From: Actinomycetes bacterium
GTDB lineage: Bacteria; Actinomycetota; Acidimicrobiia; Acidimicrobiales; Acidimicrobiaceae
NCBI GenBank assembly: GCA_021790495.1
Contig: JAJYGZ010000186.1
Span: 1-5,714, forward strand
Direction of reading: 5' to 3'
Length of the DNA: 5,714 bases
Shown here one piece after another: positions 1 to 5,459 of this stretch; position 1 is the stretch's first letter, and the number at the start of each line of letters is the position of its first letter. The translations under genes and the position numbers were made by a program. The notes below the pieces were generated by a model, which had not been told where the DNA came from, ran no database searches, and saw only the letters and a list, made by a program, of their open reading frames with translations.

Positions 1-577
1 ATGACATTGACACTGCGCTGAATCGTTCCGTCCCCGCCCCAGAGGGAGACCAGTTCGGCTCCGTTAGGCACGGCCTTTTGCGCCCAACGCTGCCGCCTCG
101 CGGCTGCCGGGAGCTTGGTACCGCAATGGATCAGGGAATCCGCGCGCCGAGACGAAGTTCGCCCAAGCCACCGCCGAAGGACTTTCCCTGATGTGCGACG
201 ACCGCGATCTTGGTCACGGACTGCAGCGCACCGCAAAACTTGCGACCTGCCACTGCTCCGGAGCAGATCCTGATATTCTCGCCTTCTGGTCAGATTGGAC
301 GATGCGGATGACGAAGAGGGCCGACCACCAGGAACCAATACCCGAAAGTGCGCCGGCCACGGCATTTTGACGGCCAAGTGACTTTGCCCCGGTTCATCTC
401 GGCCGCACGGGAGAGCCTCCTGAACGGCGCTGACTCGTGAGGTGCGATTGTCGGAATCGTTGGTCACGGTCATTTCGATCATTGATCGTCTTGTGTATTG
501 CCCGCCTCATCTTCGCGCCTAGCGAAATAAATCTTTGAGCCACAAGACTTTGCCGGCAATCACTTCTGGAGGAAGGC
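1..577. other. Gap without a confident gene
   Basis: I see no recognisable gene, RNA or repeat here. The plus-strand frame from 68 to 370 is free of stops for about 100 codons and has an internal ATG at 191, which would give 59 residues. A short run within it, LAFWSDWTMRM, looks protein-like, but I cannot match it to a family. Stop-free stretches of this length are common by chance in GC-rich DNA. A 63-codon minus-strand frame at 394-585 also resembles nothing known. The region is either intergenic or decayed coding sequence. Confidence 0.4.
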
Positions 578-676
578 ATGCTCAATCTGAGACTAGCGCC
601 TAAACACCGGCTTGGATTGGAACATGGCCCAAGTCCCCTTCTGGACCGCAGGGATTCTCCGGGGAATCGCGCGTAA
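578..676 (+). CDS. Possible 32-residue small protein or leader peptide
   Basis: A short ORF starts with ATG at 578 and ends with TAA at 674-676. Its support is the ribosome binding site: GGAGG at 568-572, five bases before the ATG, is the best Shine-Dalgarno match I found in the window. The peptide begins MLNLRLAPKHRLG, is rich in Arg, Pro and Leu, and has no membrane segment, Cys or known motif. It converges on the phospholipase gene, whose stop lies at 730. It could be a small protein, a leader peptide, the 5' remnant of a lost gene, or a chance match. I do not recognise it. Confidence 0.25.
   Translation: MLNLRLAPKHRLGLEHGPSPLLDRRDSPGNRA
653..668. repeat. Near-perfect 16-bp palindrome
   Basis: GATTCTCC at 653-660 is followed directly by GGGGAATC at 661-668, giving two 8-base arms with one mismatched pair and no spacer. 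It lies about 60 bases beyond the stop of the phospholipase gene, so it might help end that transcript, but no T-tract follows on either strand. A protein-binding site or chance are equally possible. Confidence 0.2.
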
Positions 677-729
677 TAGCGGGCCGGGTAGTTCTTGAGC
701 CGCGACGAAAAGATGTTGTGCCACGACCC

Positions 730-2331
730 TCAAAAGCGGCGCTTCATCCGCAGCGCTATCGGACGGCCGTCGGGGTCAAAGATCAGGCGATAGGCGATCC
801 GGGCCCACAAACGAGATGCTCGCGGAATGGGCGCTACTTCATGCGATCGAACGCGACTCGACGACCCGAAGGCGCGATCGTTCAGATCGGCCCCGGCGTC
901 GCGTTCGCGCCCGGCAGCTTCCCACAGGCGTGTCGAGGACTCAAGCGGGAGAAGGGCGGGGTCATTGGGTGAGCACCCGAAGTGCTCCGCCCAGAGTGCC
1001 AGACGCAAGTCACGCGCGAATTTGCGGCTACCGTCACCTAATCCCGCCGGGTCGAGGGGTTCGCGAGAGTCCTTTTCGCTGTCAATCACTGCACACGAAA
1101 GTTCCGAATCGTGTGTCCACGAACGCCGATTGAGGTTGTCCGAACCGACGGTCGCCCACACGTCGTCAATCACGCAGACCTTGGCGTGGACGTAAATCGG
1201 CGTTCCTGCCTCATTCCCGACGTCGTAAATGCCCACGCGCGAGCCACCTGCGGCCTTGACCACGGCGATGGCTCGAGCTTGTGCGAGGCGGCTCGGCGGT
1301 CCCGAGAGACGTCCGTCCTTATCCGGAAAGCGCGGGACCACGGCTATGAGTTGCAGTTCAGGATGTAGTCGCAGAGCGCTCGCGACGATCTCGGCGATCT
1401 CAATCGACCAGAAGTACTGATCTTCGATGTAGATCAAGGTGCGGGCTCGGCGGACCGCCTTGACAAACGCACGGGCGACGCTGCGCTCGCCCGAGGGGGC
1501 GAACGGGTATGGGGGCCTGCGTGCCGGGTAGGTGCGCAGCACCTGAACGGCGTGCCCACCCGGTGCGGGCGGATCAGCCAGCGCGACGGGCAGCGCGCTG
1601 GCGATGCGGTCTCGCAACATTACCTTGGAGGTCCACGACCGCGCTAGACCCGCGTAATTTAGTGGCGTGGGATCCTCCCATCTCTCACGAAACGTCCGGT
1701 CGAGATCGCTGATCGCCGGACCCCGCACCGCGAGTTGTACGTCGTGCCACGGGGGACGCGGACCGTAGCGCTCGTCCAGTTTGATCGCCTGGTCGTTCCC
1801 ACGGTGGCGGCCATCGTCGCGACGACCGTGACATAGATCGATGCCCCCGACGAACGCAACATCACGCTCGGGCAATGATGGGTGCCGCAGCAGTACCGCC
1901 TTCTGGTGGTGCGACCCACCGCGTCGAACCCTCTCGTCGAGGAGTACCTGACCGCCCGCCTTGGTCACGTCCGCGCCGAAGCGTCGATTCTCTTTCGCGC
2001 TGAAGGCCAAGCGATCGCTGTGCGATCGCCAGAGCAGACCACGAACGTCGACTCCCCGGCGACAGGTATCGACCACGAGTGACCTAATTGTCGGACCATC
2101 GTCGCCCAGACGTTCGTCCCCGTCGCTGCGCCAGTCGGTGAACCGCACCTGGTCGCCGGCTTCCAGGGCGGCGATTTCCTCCATGAGTCGCGAAAAGTAC
2201 GTCGCGCCGTCTATGAGGAAGGACACGTCGTTGCCCTCGGTCCAGGCGTCTCTCGATGTCTCATGGGCGTCGATCCCGCTGTGCGGATTACCCCTTTCCT
2301 CGAGGGTCAGAAACCAGTCGTCCAATCGCAT
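730..2331 (-). CDS. Phospholipase D superfamily protein (two HKD motifs)
   Basis: This 533-residue protein belongs to the phospholipase D superfamily, which cleaves or transfers phosphodiester bonds through two HKD half-sites that form one active site. The first motif is HHQK (catalytic H142, K144), followed by RDVAFVGGIDLCHGR. The second is VHAKVCVIDD (H382, K384, D389), followed by GSDNLNRRSW. IEDQYFW at 302-308 marks the start of the second half. The ending (YRLIFDPDGRP) is typical of actinobacterial members as I know them. I see no signal peptide or membrane segment, so it is probably cytoplasmic. I chose ATG 2331 because GGGAG stands six bases upstream and the protein then begins MRLDDWFLT. 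An in-frame GTG at 2376 (548 residues), with AGGGA close upstream, is the alternative. The Asp expected seven residues after H142 is Arg; the next Asp follows a short insert. It is a lone gene with unknown substrate. Confidence 0.9.
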   Translation of the reverse strand: MRLDDWFLTLEERGNPHSGIDAHETSRDAWTEGNDVSFLIDGATYFSRLMEEIAALEAGDQVRFTDWRSDGDERLGDDGPTIRSLVVDTCRRGVDVRGLLWRSHSDRLAFSAKENRRFGADVTKAGGQVLLDERVRRGGSHHQKAVLLRHPSLPERDVAFVGGIDLCHGRRDDGRHRGNDQAIKLDERYGPRPPWHDVQLAVRGPAISDLDRTFRERWEDPTPLNYAGLARSWTSKVMLRDRIASALPVALADPPAPGGHAVQVLRTYPARRPPYPFAPSGERSVARAFVKAVRRARTLIYIEDQYFWSIEIAEIVASALRLHPELQLIAVVPRFPDKDGRLSGPPSRLAQARAIAVVKAAGGSRVGIYDVGNEAGTPIYVHAKVCVIDDVWATVGSDNLNRRSWTHDSELSCAVIDSEKDSREPLDPAGLGDGSRKFARDLRLALWAEHFGCSPNDPALLPLESSTRLWEAAGRERDAGADLNDRAFGSSSRVRSHEVAPIPRASRLWARIAYRLIFDPDGRPIALRMKRRF

Positions 2332-2505
2332 GTACCGCTCCCGCACCCTGAATCGACAAGCCCTTTTAGCGTGCACTTTTCCCTAAATCGTAGCCTTCAT
2401 CGTCTTGCGGATGCTCGAGGAGAACCCGGCTTTGTGCCAGCGCATCCGAGCTCTGTAGGATGCCGCGAGCCCGGCTGGAGGGTGCTGGACTCCGTCGTCG
2501 TGAAA

Positions 2506-2520
2506 TAACCCGGCGGGTTA
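2506..2520. repeat. Perfect 15-bp palindrome
   Basis: TAACCCG at 2506-2512 and CGGGTTA at 2514-2520 are perfect complements around a single central G. A one-base loop cannot form an ordinary RNA hairpin without opening at least one base pair, and no T-tract follows, so a rho-independent terminator is unlikely. It could be a protein-binding site or the scar of a mobile element. It lies about 130 bases upstream of the phospholipase start (gene on the opposite strand). Confidence 0.3.
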
Positions 2521-2780
2521 GCAAAGAATCCCGACTGCCGACCAAATGGCGCCAGCGTGCCCGAGGAGGGGCTCTCGCTGGCCGAACGGGTCTCCTCTCT
2601 CGGCGAGGTCATTCCTCCTGATCGGCCCTCCCGTTTCGAGGTTAGATGCACGGCGCCTTCCCGAGTTGGGCTTTGTGGCTCTCACCCCGCCAGAGACGCA
2701 AGCGACCCTAAAAAGCTTCAAGGTCCCAAAACCAATTAGCACCTGCGCTTAGGGCCGGGCACCCAGTGGTTTGTCGCGGG

Positions 2781-2861
2781 ATGGGGCGATCTTGGGTCTT
2801 GGTGCTGTGCTCTTTCGTTGCGGTGGGGTTGCTTTTGTCGGTGACCCTAGGCGGACCTTGA
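2781..2861 (+). CDS. Possible 26-residue hydrophobic peptide
   Basis: ATG at 2781 opens a 26-codon frame ending in TGA at 2859-2861. After MGRS the peptide is almost entirely hydrophobic (WVLVLCSFVAVGLLLSV), then ends TLGGP. One basic residue followed by a single hydrophobic helix resembles a signal peptide or a one-pass membrane peptide. There is no good ribosome binding site, only GCGGG directly before the ATG. It may be a small membrane protein, the severed signal sequence of a lost exported protein, or chance. I do not recognise it. Confidence 0.15.
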   Translation: MGRSWVLVLCSFVAVGLLLSVTLGGP

Positions 2862-3169
2862 GGGACCCCACAAGAACCCGAACCAGAATTAGTTCGTTGC
2901 CGGCCAAGCGATTGCTGAGATGGCAGATCCAGGTTCCACATTGTCGATGCGTGTGAAATTCCGATGCTGGACTTCGAGACTCGGCCCACCGAATTGCCAA
3001 TAACGATGCTGCCAACTTATTTATGACTCCGCTAGTTCCTAAATGGACATCAACGCCATCGTGAGACGGCTCCACCTTGAAACTAAATCACGCCCTATTG
3101 GCAGTTGGAAAACTTTCCGATCAATTACGACATCGTCTTCCCTGGGGATTTGCCTTATCTGAGTTTGGC

Positions 3170-3880
3170 TCACCTGTTGATTCCGAGGGAAAATCGCGCA
3201 GCTTCCTCTGCGTGTATCCGAGCTGTTGGGAAGTACGGGATCTTGACGTCGTCGCCCGTCACGAGGAGTTCAATCTCGGTGCAACCGGCAATCACGCCTT
3301 GTGCCCCCTGGGAAGCAAGCTTCGAAACGATATCGAGGAACGCTTTTTTCGAATCGGGGTTGATAACGCCTCGAACCAATTCTTCGTAAATAACCTTGTG
3401 AACGGTATTTCGATCTTCCTCGTCGGGCACCATCACGTTTAGCCCATGACGATTTCGCAGACGACCCACGTAGAAATCCTCTTCCATAGTGAAGCGAGTG
3501 CCCAATAACGCAACGGTGCTTATTTGGTAGGTCTTCACCTCATCAGCCGTCACATCTGCAATATGGATCAGCGGCACTCCGATGACCGCTTCAACGTCAT
3601 CGGCGATACGATGCATTGTGTTCGTGCAAATAACGATCGCTTCAGCGCCTGCGGATTCAAGCTCTCGCGCCGCGATGCTAAGCATGGCGCCGGCATCGCG
3701 CCATCGCGCCGCCGCTTGGAGTTCCTCAATCTCGGCAAAATTGAATGACCGAATAATCAAATCGGCCGAAGCAACTCCCCCGAGATGATCCTGCACCATT
3801 CGATTGATAATGCGCTCATACTCAACCGAGGACTCCCAAGACATACCACCAAGCAGTCCCAACCGACGAAGCTTTTGCAT
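3170..3880 (-). CDS. Aspartate/glutamate/hydantoin racemase family protein
   Basis: This 236-residue protein belongs to the Asp/Glu/hydantoin racemase superfamily, whose cofactor-independent enzymes interconvert L- and D-amino acids using two Cys residues as acid and base. Both are present: C85 in VICTNTMH and C200 in AGCTEIELL. The N-terminal LGLLGGMSWESS and central ALLGTRFTM are typical of the aspartate racemase (YgeA/RacX-like) branch, and the length fits. The same frame stays open to an ATG at 4012 (280 residues), but the family's conserved start LGLLGGMSW follows the ATG at 3880, so I chose that. AAGGG lies only two bases before it, a weakly spaced ribosome site. Near the C-terminus, where I expect FDTT, this protein has FPTA. 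The enzyme is cytoplasmic, and its role could be D-amino acid supply or breakdown. It stands alone, and its lower GC than the phospholipase gene suggests separate origin. The substrate cannot be read from the sequence. Confidence 0.88.
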   Translation of the reverse strand: MQKLRRLGLLGGMSWESSVEYERIINRMVQDHLGGVASADLIIRSFNFAEIEELQAAARWRDAGAMLSIAARELESAGAEAIVICTNTMHRIADDVEAVIGVPLIHIADVTADEVKTYQISTVALLGTRFTMEEDFYVGRLRNRHGLNVMVPDEEDRNTVHKVIYEELVRGVINPDSKKAFLDIVSKLASQGAQGVIAGCTEIELLVTGDDVKIPYFPTARIHAEEAARFSLGINR

Positions 3881-3883
3881 AGC

Positions 3884-3897
3884 CCTTAAGTTTAAGG
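3884..3897. promoter_or_regulatory. Palindrome over the racemase ribosome binding site
   Basis: CCTTAA at 3884-3889 and TTAAGG at 3892-3897 are perfect complements separated by GT. The palindrome begins three bases upstream of the racemase ATG (minus strand, 3880) and includes part of its AAGGG ribosome site. A bound repressor, or pairing in the mRNA, could therefore hide the start. The arms are only six bases long, so chance is possible. Confidence 0.25.
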
Positions 3898-4181
3898 CAA
3901 GAGTGTTTCTATGTTCCCCAAAATATGAAGACTCGAATACGTAAAGAAAGTTCTCACACGCTTGGCCTTGGCGTAATGGCCAGATGGTCGGGTACGGTTT
4001 CAAGAACAGCAATTTGCTAATGGGGGGCCGCGAACCCGATTAGTACGAGCCACCAGGGAGTGCCGCTACTAACGGCTAAGGCGATTACATCGGCTAGCGC
4101 TGCCAATCCCGGGATCAAAAGGAATGGTCTCGGGCCAGACCTACGACCAGTTGCGGCAAGTGCGGCACCGTCAACACCAAC

Positions 4182-4202
4182 TGCTATCAACAGCTGATAG
4201 CA
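4182..4202. promoter_or_regulatory. Inverted-repeat operator of the CcdA-like/MazF module
   Basis: TGCTATCA at 4182-4189 and TGATAGCA at 4195-4202 are perfect 8-base complements around ACAGC. The repeat ends seven bases before the antitoxin ATG at 4210. Antitoxins of type II modules commonly repress their own operon by binding such repeats, and a ribbon-helix-helix dimer suits a two-fold site. The right arm also covers the possible -10 box, so binding would block transcription. The symmetry and position are seen directly; the regulator is inferred. Confidence 0.6.
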
Positions 4203-4203
4203 T
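4198..4203 (+). promoter_or_regulatory. Possible -10 box for a leaderless TA transcript
   Basis: TAGCAT fits the TANNNT pattern of actinobacterial -10 boxes. It ends six bases before the antitoxin ATG at 4210, so transcription could begin at the A of the start codon. Only a weak AGAG precedes that ATG, which agrees with a leaderless message. I see no good -35 hexamer at 16-19 bases upstream, so the call is tentative. Confidence 0.35.
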
Positions 4204-4209
4204 CAGAGT

Positions 4210-4419
4210 ATGGCTTCATCGAGAACTACCTTCACGCTGGACAAGGAGTTGGCTGATCAGGCGCGTCAGCTCGGCGTCAACATCTCGGCAGCCGCGCGCC
4301 AGGGAGTCGCCGATGCGGTGCGCGCAGCGTTGGAACGTTCAGATCGGGAGGCCTACTTGAGGCACCCCGAAGGTGCTGACAGCTTCTGGACCGAAGGCGA
4401 AGCGTGGGGCGAGCAATGA
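4210..4419 (+). CDS. CcdA-like ribbon-helix-helix antitoxin
   Basis: This 69-residue protein fits the antitoxin of a type II toxin-antitoxin module. Residues 6-11 (TTFTLD) look like the DNA-binding strand of a ribbon-helix-helix dimer, followed by helix ELADQARQLG (13-22) and the CcdA-like NISAAARQGVADAVRAALE (24-42). The acidic, Trp-containing tail (W60, W66) is the likely toxin-binding part, usually disordered until it wraps the toxin. The stop overlaps the next ATG by four bases (ATGA, 4416-4419), which points to one mRNA and translational coupling with the MazF/PemK-like toxin. No strong Shine-Dalgarno precedes the ATG, so translation may be leaderless. The inverted repeat just upstream is the likely site where it represses the operon. 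A ribbon-helix-helix antitoxin with a MazF toxin differs from E. coli MazE (AbrB-like fold) but is known in mycobacterial MazEF systems. Confidence 0.82.
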   Translation: MASSRTTFTLDKELADQARQLGVNISAAARQGVADAVRAALERSDREAYLRHPEGADSFWTEGEAWGEQ

Positions 4420-4724
4420 AGCGCGGCGAGCTTTGGCTGGCGGAGGTCGGCCGCAAGAGGCGACCGGTTCTCCTGCTCACGCGATCCGAGGTCCTCGACG
4501 TCCGCGAACTGGTCACCGTCGTCGAGCTCACCACGTCGATCCGGGGTCTGGCCGCGGAGGTTGCCATCGACCACCTTGAGGTTGGCCTGGACCGACCCTC
4601 GGTCATCAACTGCGACAGTCTCCACACGGTTACGAAGGCATCGCTCACCGGTCCGATCGGACAACTCGGCGATGACGTCATGCGCAAGGTCTGCTCGGCG
4701 ATCAGCTATGCACTTGGTTGTTGA
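4416..4724 (+). CDS. MazF/PemK family toxin (endoribonuclease)
   Basis: This 102-residue protein matches the MazF/PemK/CcdB-fold toxins, most of which cut single-stranded RNA at short sequences and stop growth when free of antitoxin. It opens with the family's MKRGELWLAEVG, followed by RRPVLLLTR (residues 15-23); R16 fits the catalytic Arg. TTSIRG (39-44) supplies the Ser/Thr partner, probably T40. INCDSLHTVTK (64-74) matches the conserved middle motif, and length is normal, so the toxin looks intact. I chose ATG 4416 because it gives the family start, overlaps the antitoxin stop by four bases and has GGGGCGAG upstream; an in-frame ATG at 4404 would add four residues. Activity is probably held in check by binding the upstream antitoxin. 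The cleavage sequence cannot be predicted from the protein. I leave the symbol blank because the antitoxin is not of the classical MazE type. Confidence 0.88.
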   Translation: MKRGELWLAEVGRKRRPVLLLTRSEVLDVRELVTVVELTTSIRGLAAEVAIDHLEVGLDRPSVINCDSLHTVTKASLTGPIGQLGDDVMRKVCSAISYALGC

Positions 4725-4732
4725 TGTGGCGG

Positions 4733-4755
4733 GATGGGGCGTGAGAGTCCCCGTC
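4733..4755 (+). terminator. Weak hairpin after the MazF-like gene
   Basis: GATGGGG at 4733-4739 can pair with CCCCGTC at 4749-4755 around a 9-base loop, with one G-U pair. It starts nine bases after the toxin stop, the right place for a terminator. No T-tract follows, so it is not a canonical rho-independent terminator. GC-rich actinobacteria often lack such tracts, so I list it as a weak candidate. Confidence 0.25.
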
Positions 4756-5133
4756 GTGCACATAAGCGAGGTGAGTCGTCGCGTCGGATCGGCAACGGAA
4801 TCCGGCGCTCGGGGACGGAACGGGTCGAATCGGGAGATTTGAACCGGCGAGAAAACAAGCGCATCGGCATCGAGCTGCGCGCCGTCAAATCGCGCCAAGG
4901 CGGTCCTCTATGAGGTCCACGTGCCCGACGGGCACATCGTCAATGCCGCCTGCAAAGAACCCTCTGACCTGCTCTTTTATGTGCCCAAGTTGGAATACGA
5001 CGATCGGGCGGACCTTGAGTCATACAATGCGAACCGGCAGCTCACGCCGAATCGAGTCATCGTTACCCTTTGATGGGGTCTGCAGCTGGCGGGACGACCG
5101 AAGTAGCTGGGGACAAGTCCAATCTGCTGAGCT
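4756..5133. other. Spacer between the two toxin-antitoxin modules
   Basis: This stretch separates the MazF-like toxin from the hipB control region. Apart from the probable gene fragment at 4843-5073, I see no intact gene, RNA or repeat. A 124-codon plus-strand frame starting at 4910 runs through the hipB operators and into the hipB gene in the wrong frame, and is rich in Ser, Thr and Arg, so I treat it as a shadow. The spacer is compatible with two modules having been brought together over decayed coding sequence. Confidence 0.45.
4843..5073 (+). pseudogene. Probable gene fragment, C-terminal part of an unknown protein
   Basis: The frame that follows a TGA at 4840-4842 stays open to a TGA at 5071-5073 and reads like protein from about 4897: KAVLYEVHVPDGHIVNAAC, then SDLLFYVPKLEYDDRADLE, ending NRVIVTL. 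Codons here end mostly in G or C and the residue mix is balanced, unlike the Ser/Arg-rich shadow frames. There is no ATG. A GTG at 4921 with GAGG five bases upstream would give a 50-residue protein, but the protein-like sequence begins before it, which favours a 3' remnant whose start was lost. I do not recognise the family. The fragment sits between two toxin-antitoxin modules and shares their direction. Confidence 0.35.
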
Positions 5134-5153
5134 ATGTCACAAAAATAATACAT
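5134..5153. promoter_or_regulatory. hipB operator site 1 (imperfect)
   Basis: ATGTC at 5134-5138, ten bases, then TACAT at 5149-5153. The right arm differs from the ideal GACAT by one base. Arm sequence and length match the two sites downstream, and its start lies exactly 38 bases before the next. Its central bases are AT-rich. It lies upstream of the predicted promoter, so it may add cooperative binding. HipB binding is inferred. Confidence 0.5.
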
Positions 5154-5166
5154 CCGGTCGAAAAGT

Positions 5167-5196
5167 AGTGAATGTCGCATTTCTACGACATTCACT
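5167..5196. promoter_or_regulatory. hipB operator site 2 (11-base arms)
   Basis: AGTGAATGTCG at 5167-5177 and CGACATTCACT at 5186-5196 are perfect complements around 8 bases. The core is ATGTC-N10-GACAT at 5172-5191. In E. coli, HipB binds TATCC-N8-GGATA; the same 8-base gap between 5-base half-sites holds here for TGTCG and CGACA, with different half-site letters. The right arm covers the predicted -35. This is the strongest of the three sites. Confidence 0.72.
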
Positions 5197-5213
5197 TTCA
5201 AACGTAGTAATGT
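5185..5213 (+). promoter_or_regulatory. Predicted hipB promoter, leaderless
   Basis: ACGACA at 5185-5190 matches four of six bases of the TTGACA -35 box. After 17 bases, TAATGT at 5208-5213 fits the TANNNT -10 pattern. Transcription would then start near 5220, the A of the hipB ATG, giving a leaderless mRNA. That agrees with the lack of a Shine-Dalgarno before this ATG. Operators 2 and 3 overlap the -35 and -10, so their occupation should repress. Confidence 0.5.
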
Positions 5214-5229
5214 CATGTTATGGCGACAT
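5210..5229. promoter_or_regulatory. hipB operator site 3, over the start codon
   Basis: ATGTC at 5210-5214, ten bases, then GACAT at 5225-5229. Both 5-base arms are perfect, with the same length as site 2, and the site starts exactly 38 bases after it. The hipB ATG (5220-5222) lies inside, so the right arm is also coding. A protein here would cover the -10 and the predicted transcription start. Confidence 0.6.
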
Positions 5230-5459
5230 ACAGCTCAAAAGAAACACCGATCCGTTCGTCCGAGGCTCTGGGACGAACCATTAGACGTGCTCGAGAACAG
5301 ACCCAACTCACGCAAGCTCAATTTGCCGAACGGGTCAGAGCAACACGCCAGGCAATCGTCGCGCTGGAAGGCGGCAACGAAACCCGGGCACTCGAATTGA
5401 TCTTTGACGCTCTCGCGGTGCTTGGCCTTGAGTTGATAGTCCGTCAGAAAAGGCACTGA
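5220..5459 (+). CDS. hipB: HipB-like antitoxin, XRE-family DNA-binding protein
   Basis: This 79-residue protein is the likely antitoxin and repressor of a HipBA module. It is nearly all one Cro/C1-type helix-turn-helix domain: ALGRTIRRAREQ (16-27), the turn region LTQAQFAERV (30-39), and recognition helix TRQAIVALEGG (42-52). The C-terminal helix ALELIFDALAVLGLEL (57-72) and short basic tail are typical of HipB, where this part helps form the dimer. The next gene starts on the last base of its stop codon (TGATG), so both are surely on one mRNA. I chose ATG 5220 because the domain follows directly. No Shine-Dalgarno precedes it, and the predicted transcription start coincides with the ATG. HipB normally binds HipA to neutralise it and represses the operon; the three phased inverted repeats at the promoter are the probable targets. 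Confidence 0.85.
   Translation: MATYSSKETPIRSSEALGRTIRRAREQTQLTQAQFAERVRATRQAIVALEGGNETRALELIFDALAVLGLELIVRQKRH

Larger units (their letters stand above)
2332..3169. other. Long gap between phospholipase and racemase genes
   Basis: About 840 bases carry no gene I can support. Several frames of 60-108 codons are open on both strands, but they overlap each other, are rich in Arg, Pro and Ser, and show no family motif. The first 45 bases would be coding if the phospholipase starts at GTG 2376. A perfect small palindrome lies at 2506-2520. A 26-residue hydrophobic ORF lies at 2781-2861 without a clear ribosome binding site. The gap should hold the phospholipase promoter (reading leftwards) and any racemase terminator, but I could not place either with confidence. 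Confidence 0.5.
3881..4209. other. Divergent intergenic region between racemase and first TA module
   Basis: These 329 bases separate two genes that point away from each other, so they should hold both promoters. The first 80 bases are AT-rich compared with the rest and lie upstream of the racemase; I could not choose one clear -35/-10 pair there. The in-frame extension of the racemase frame up to 4012 shows no family similarity. The right end carries the inverted repeat and possible -10 box of the toxin-antitoxin module. I see no RNA gene. Confidence 0.5.

Noticed and set aside
2749..3075. 108-codon minus-strand ORF in the long gap
   Set aside because: It overlaps two other open frames on both strands, is rich in Arg, Ser and Pro, and has no motif I recognise, so I could not support it as a gene.
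3043..3162. 39-codon plus-strand ORF next to the racemase stop
   Set aside because: It has no ribosome binding site and no recognisable sequence, and short frames like this are common by chance.
3881..4012. 44-residue N-terminal extension of the racemase frame
   Set aside because: The family's conserved beginning LGLLGGMSW follows directly after the ATG at 3880, and the extension has no family similarity.
4828..4856. tRNA-like T-arm on the minus strand (GGTTCAAATC)
   Set aside because: The flanking stem does not pair (C opposite C), no acceptor stem or CCA end follows, and no anticodon or D arm can be placed, so it is neither a tRNA nor a convincing att site.
4353..4898. 181-codon minus-strand ORF opposite the MazF-like gene
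   Set aside because: It lies antisense to the well-supported toxin gene and its translation has no recognisable motif. It is a typical shadow in GC-rich DNA.
5060..5133. A fourth operator 38 bp upstream of site 1
   Set aside because: At the predicted position, 5096-5115, the sequence does not read ATGTC and the nearest GACA is out of register, so the array has three sites.
4910..5284. 124-codon plus-strand ORF spanning the hipB operators
   Set aside because: It runs through the operator array and into hipB in a different frame, has a Ser/Thr/Arg-rich composition and shows no family motif. The hipB frame is clearly the real one.
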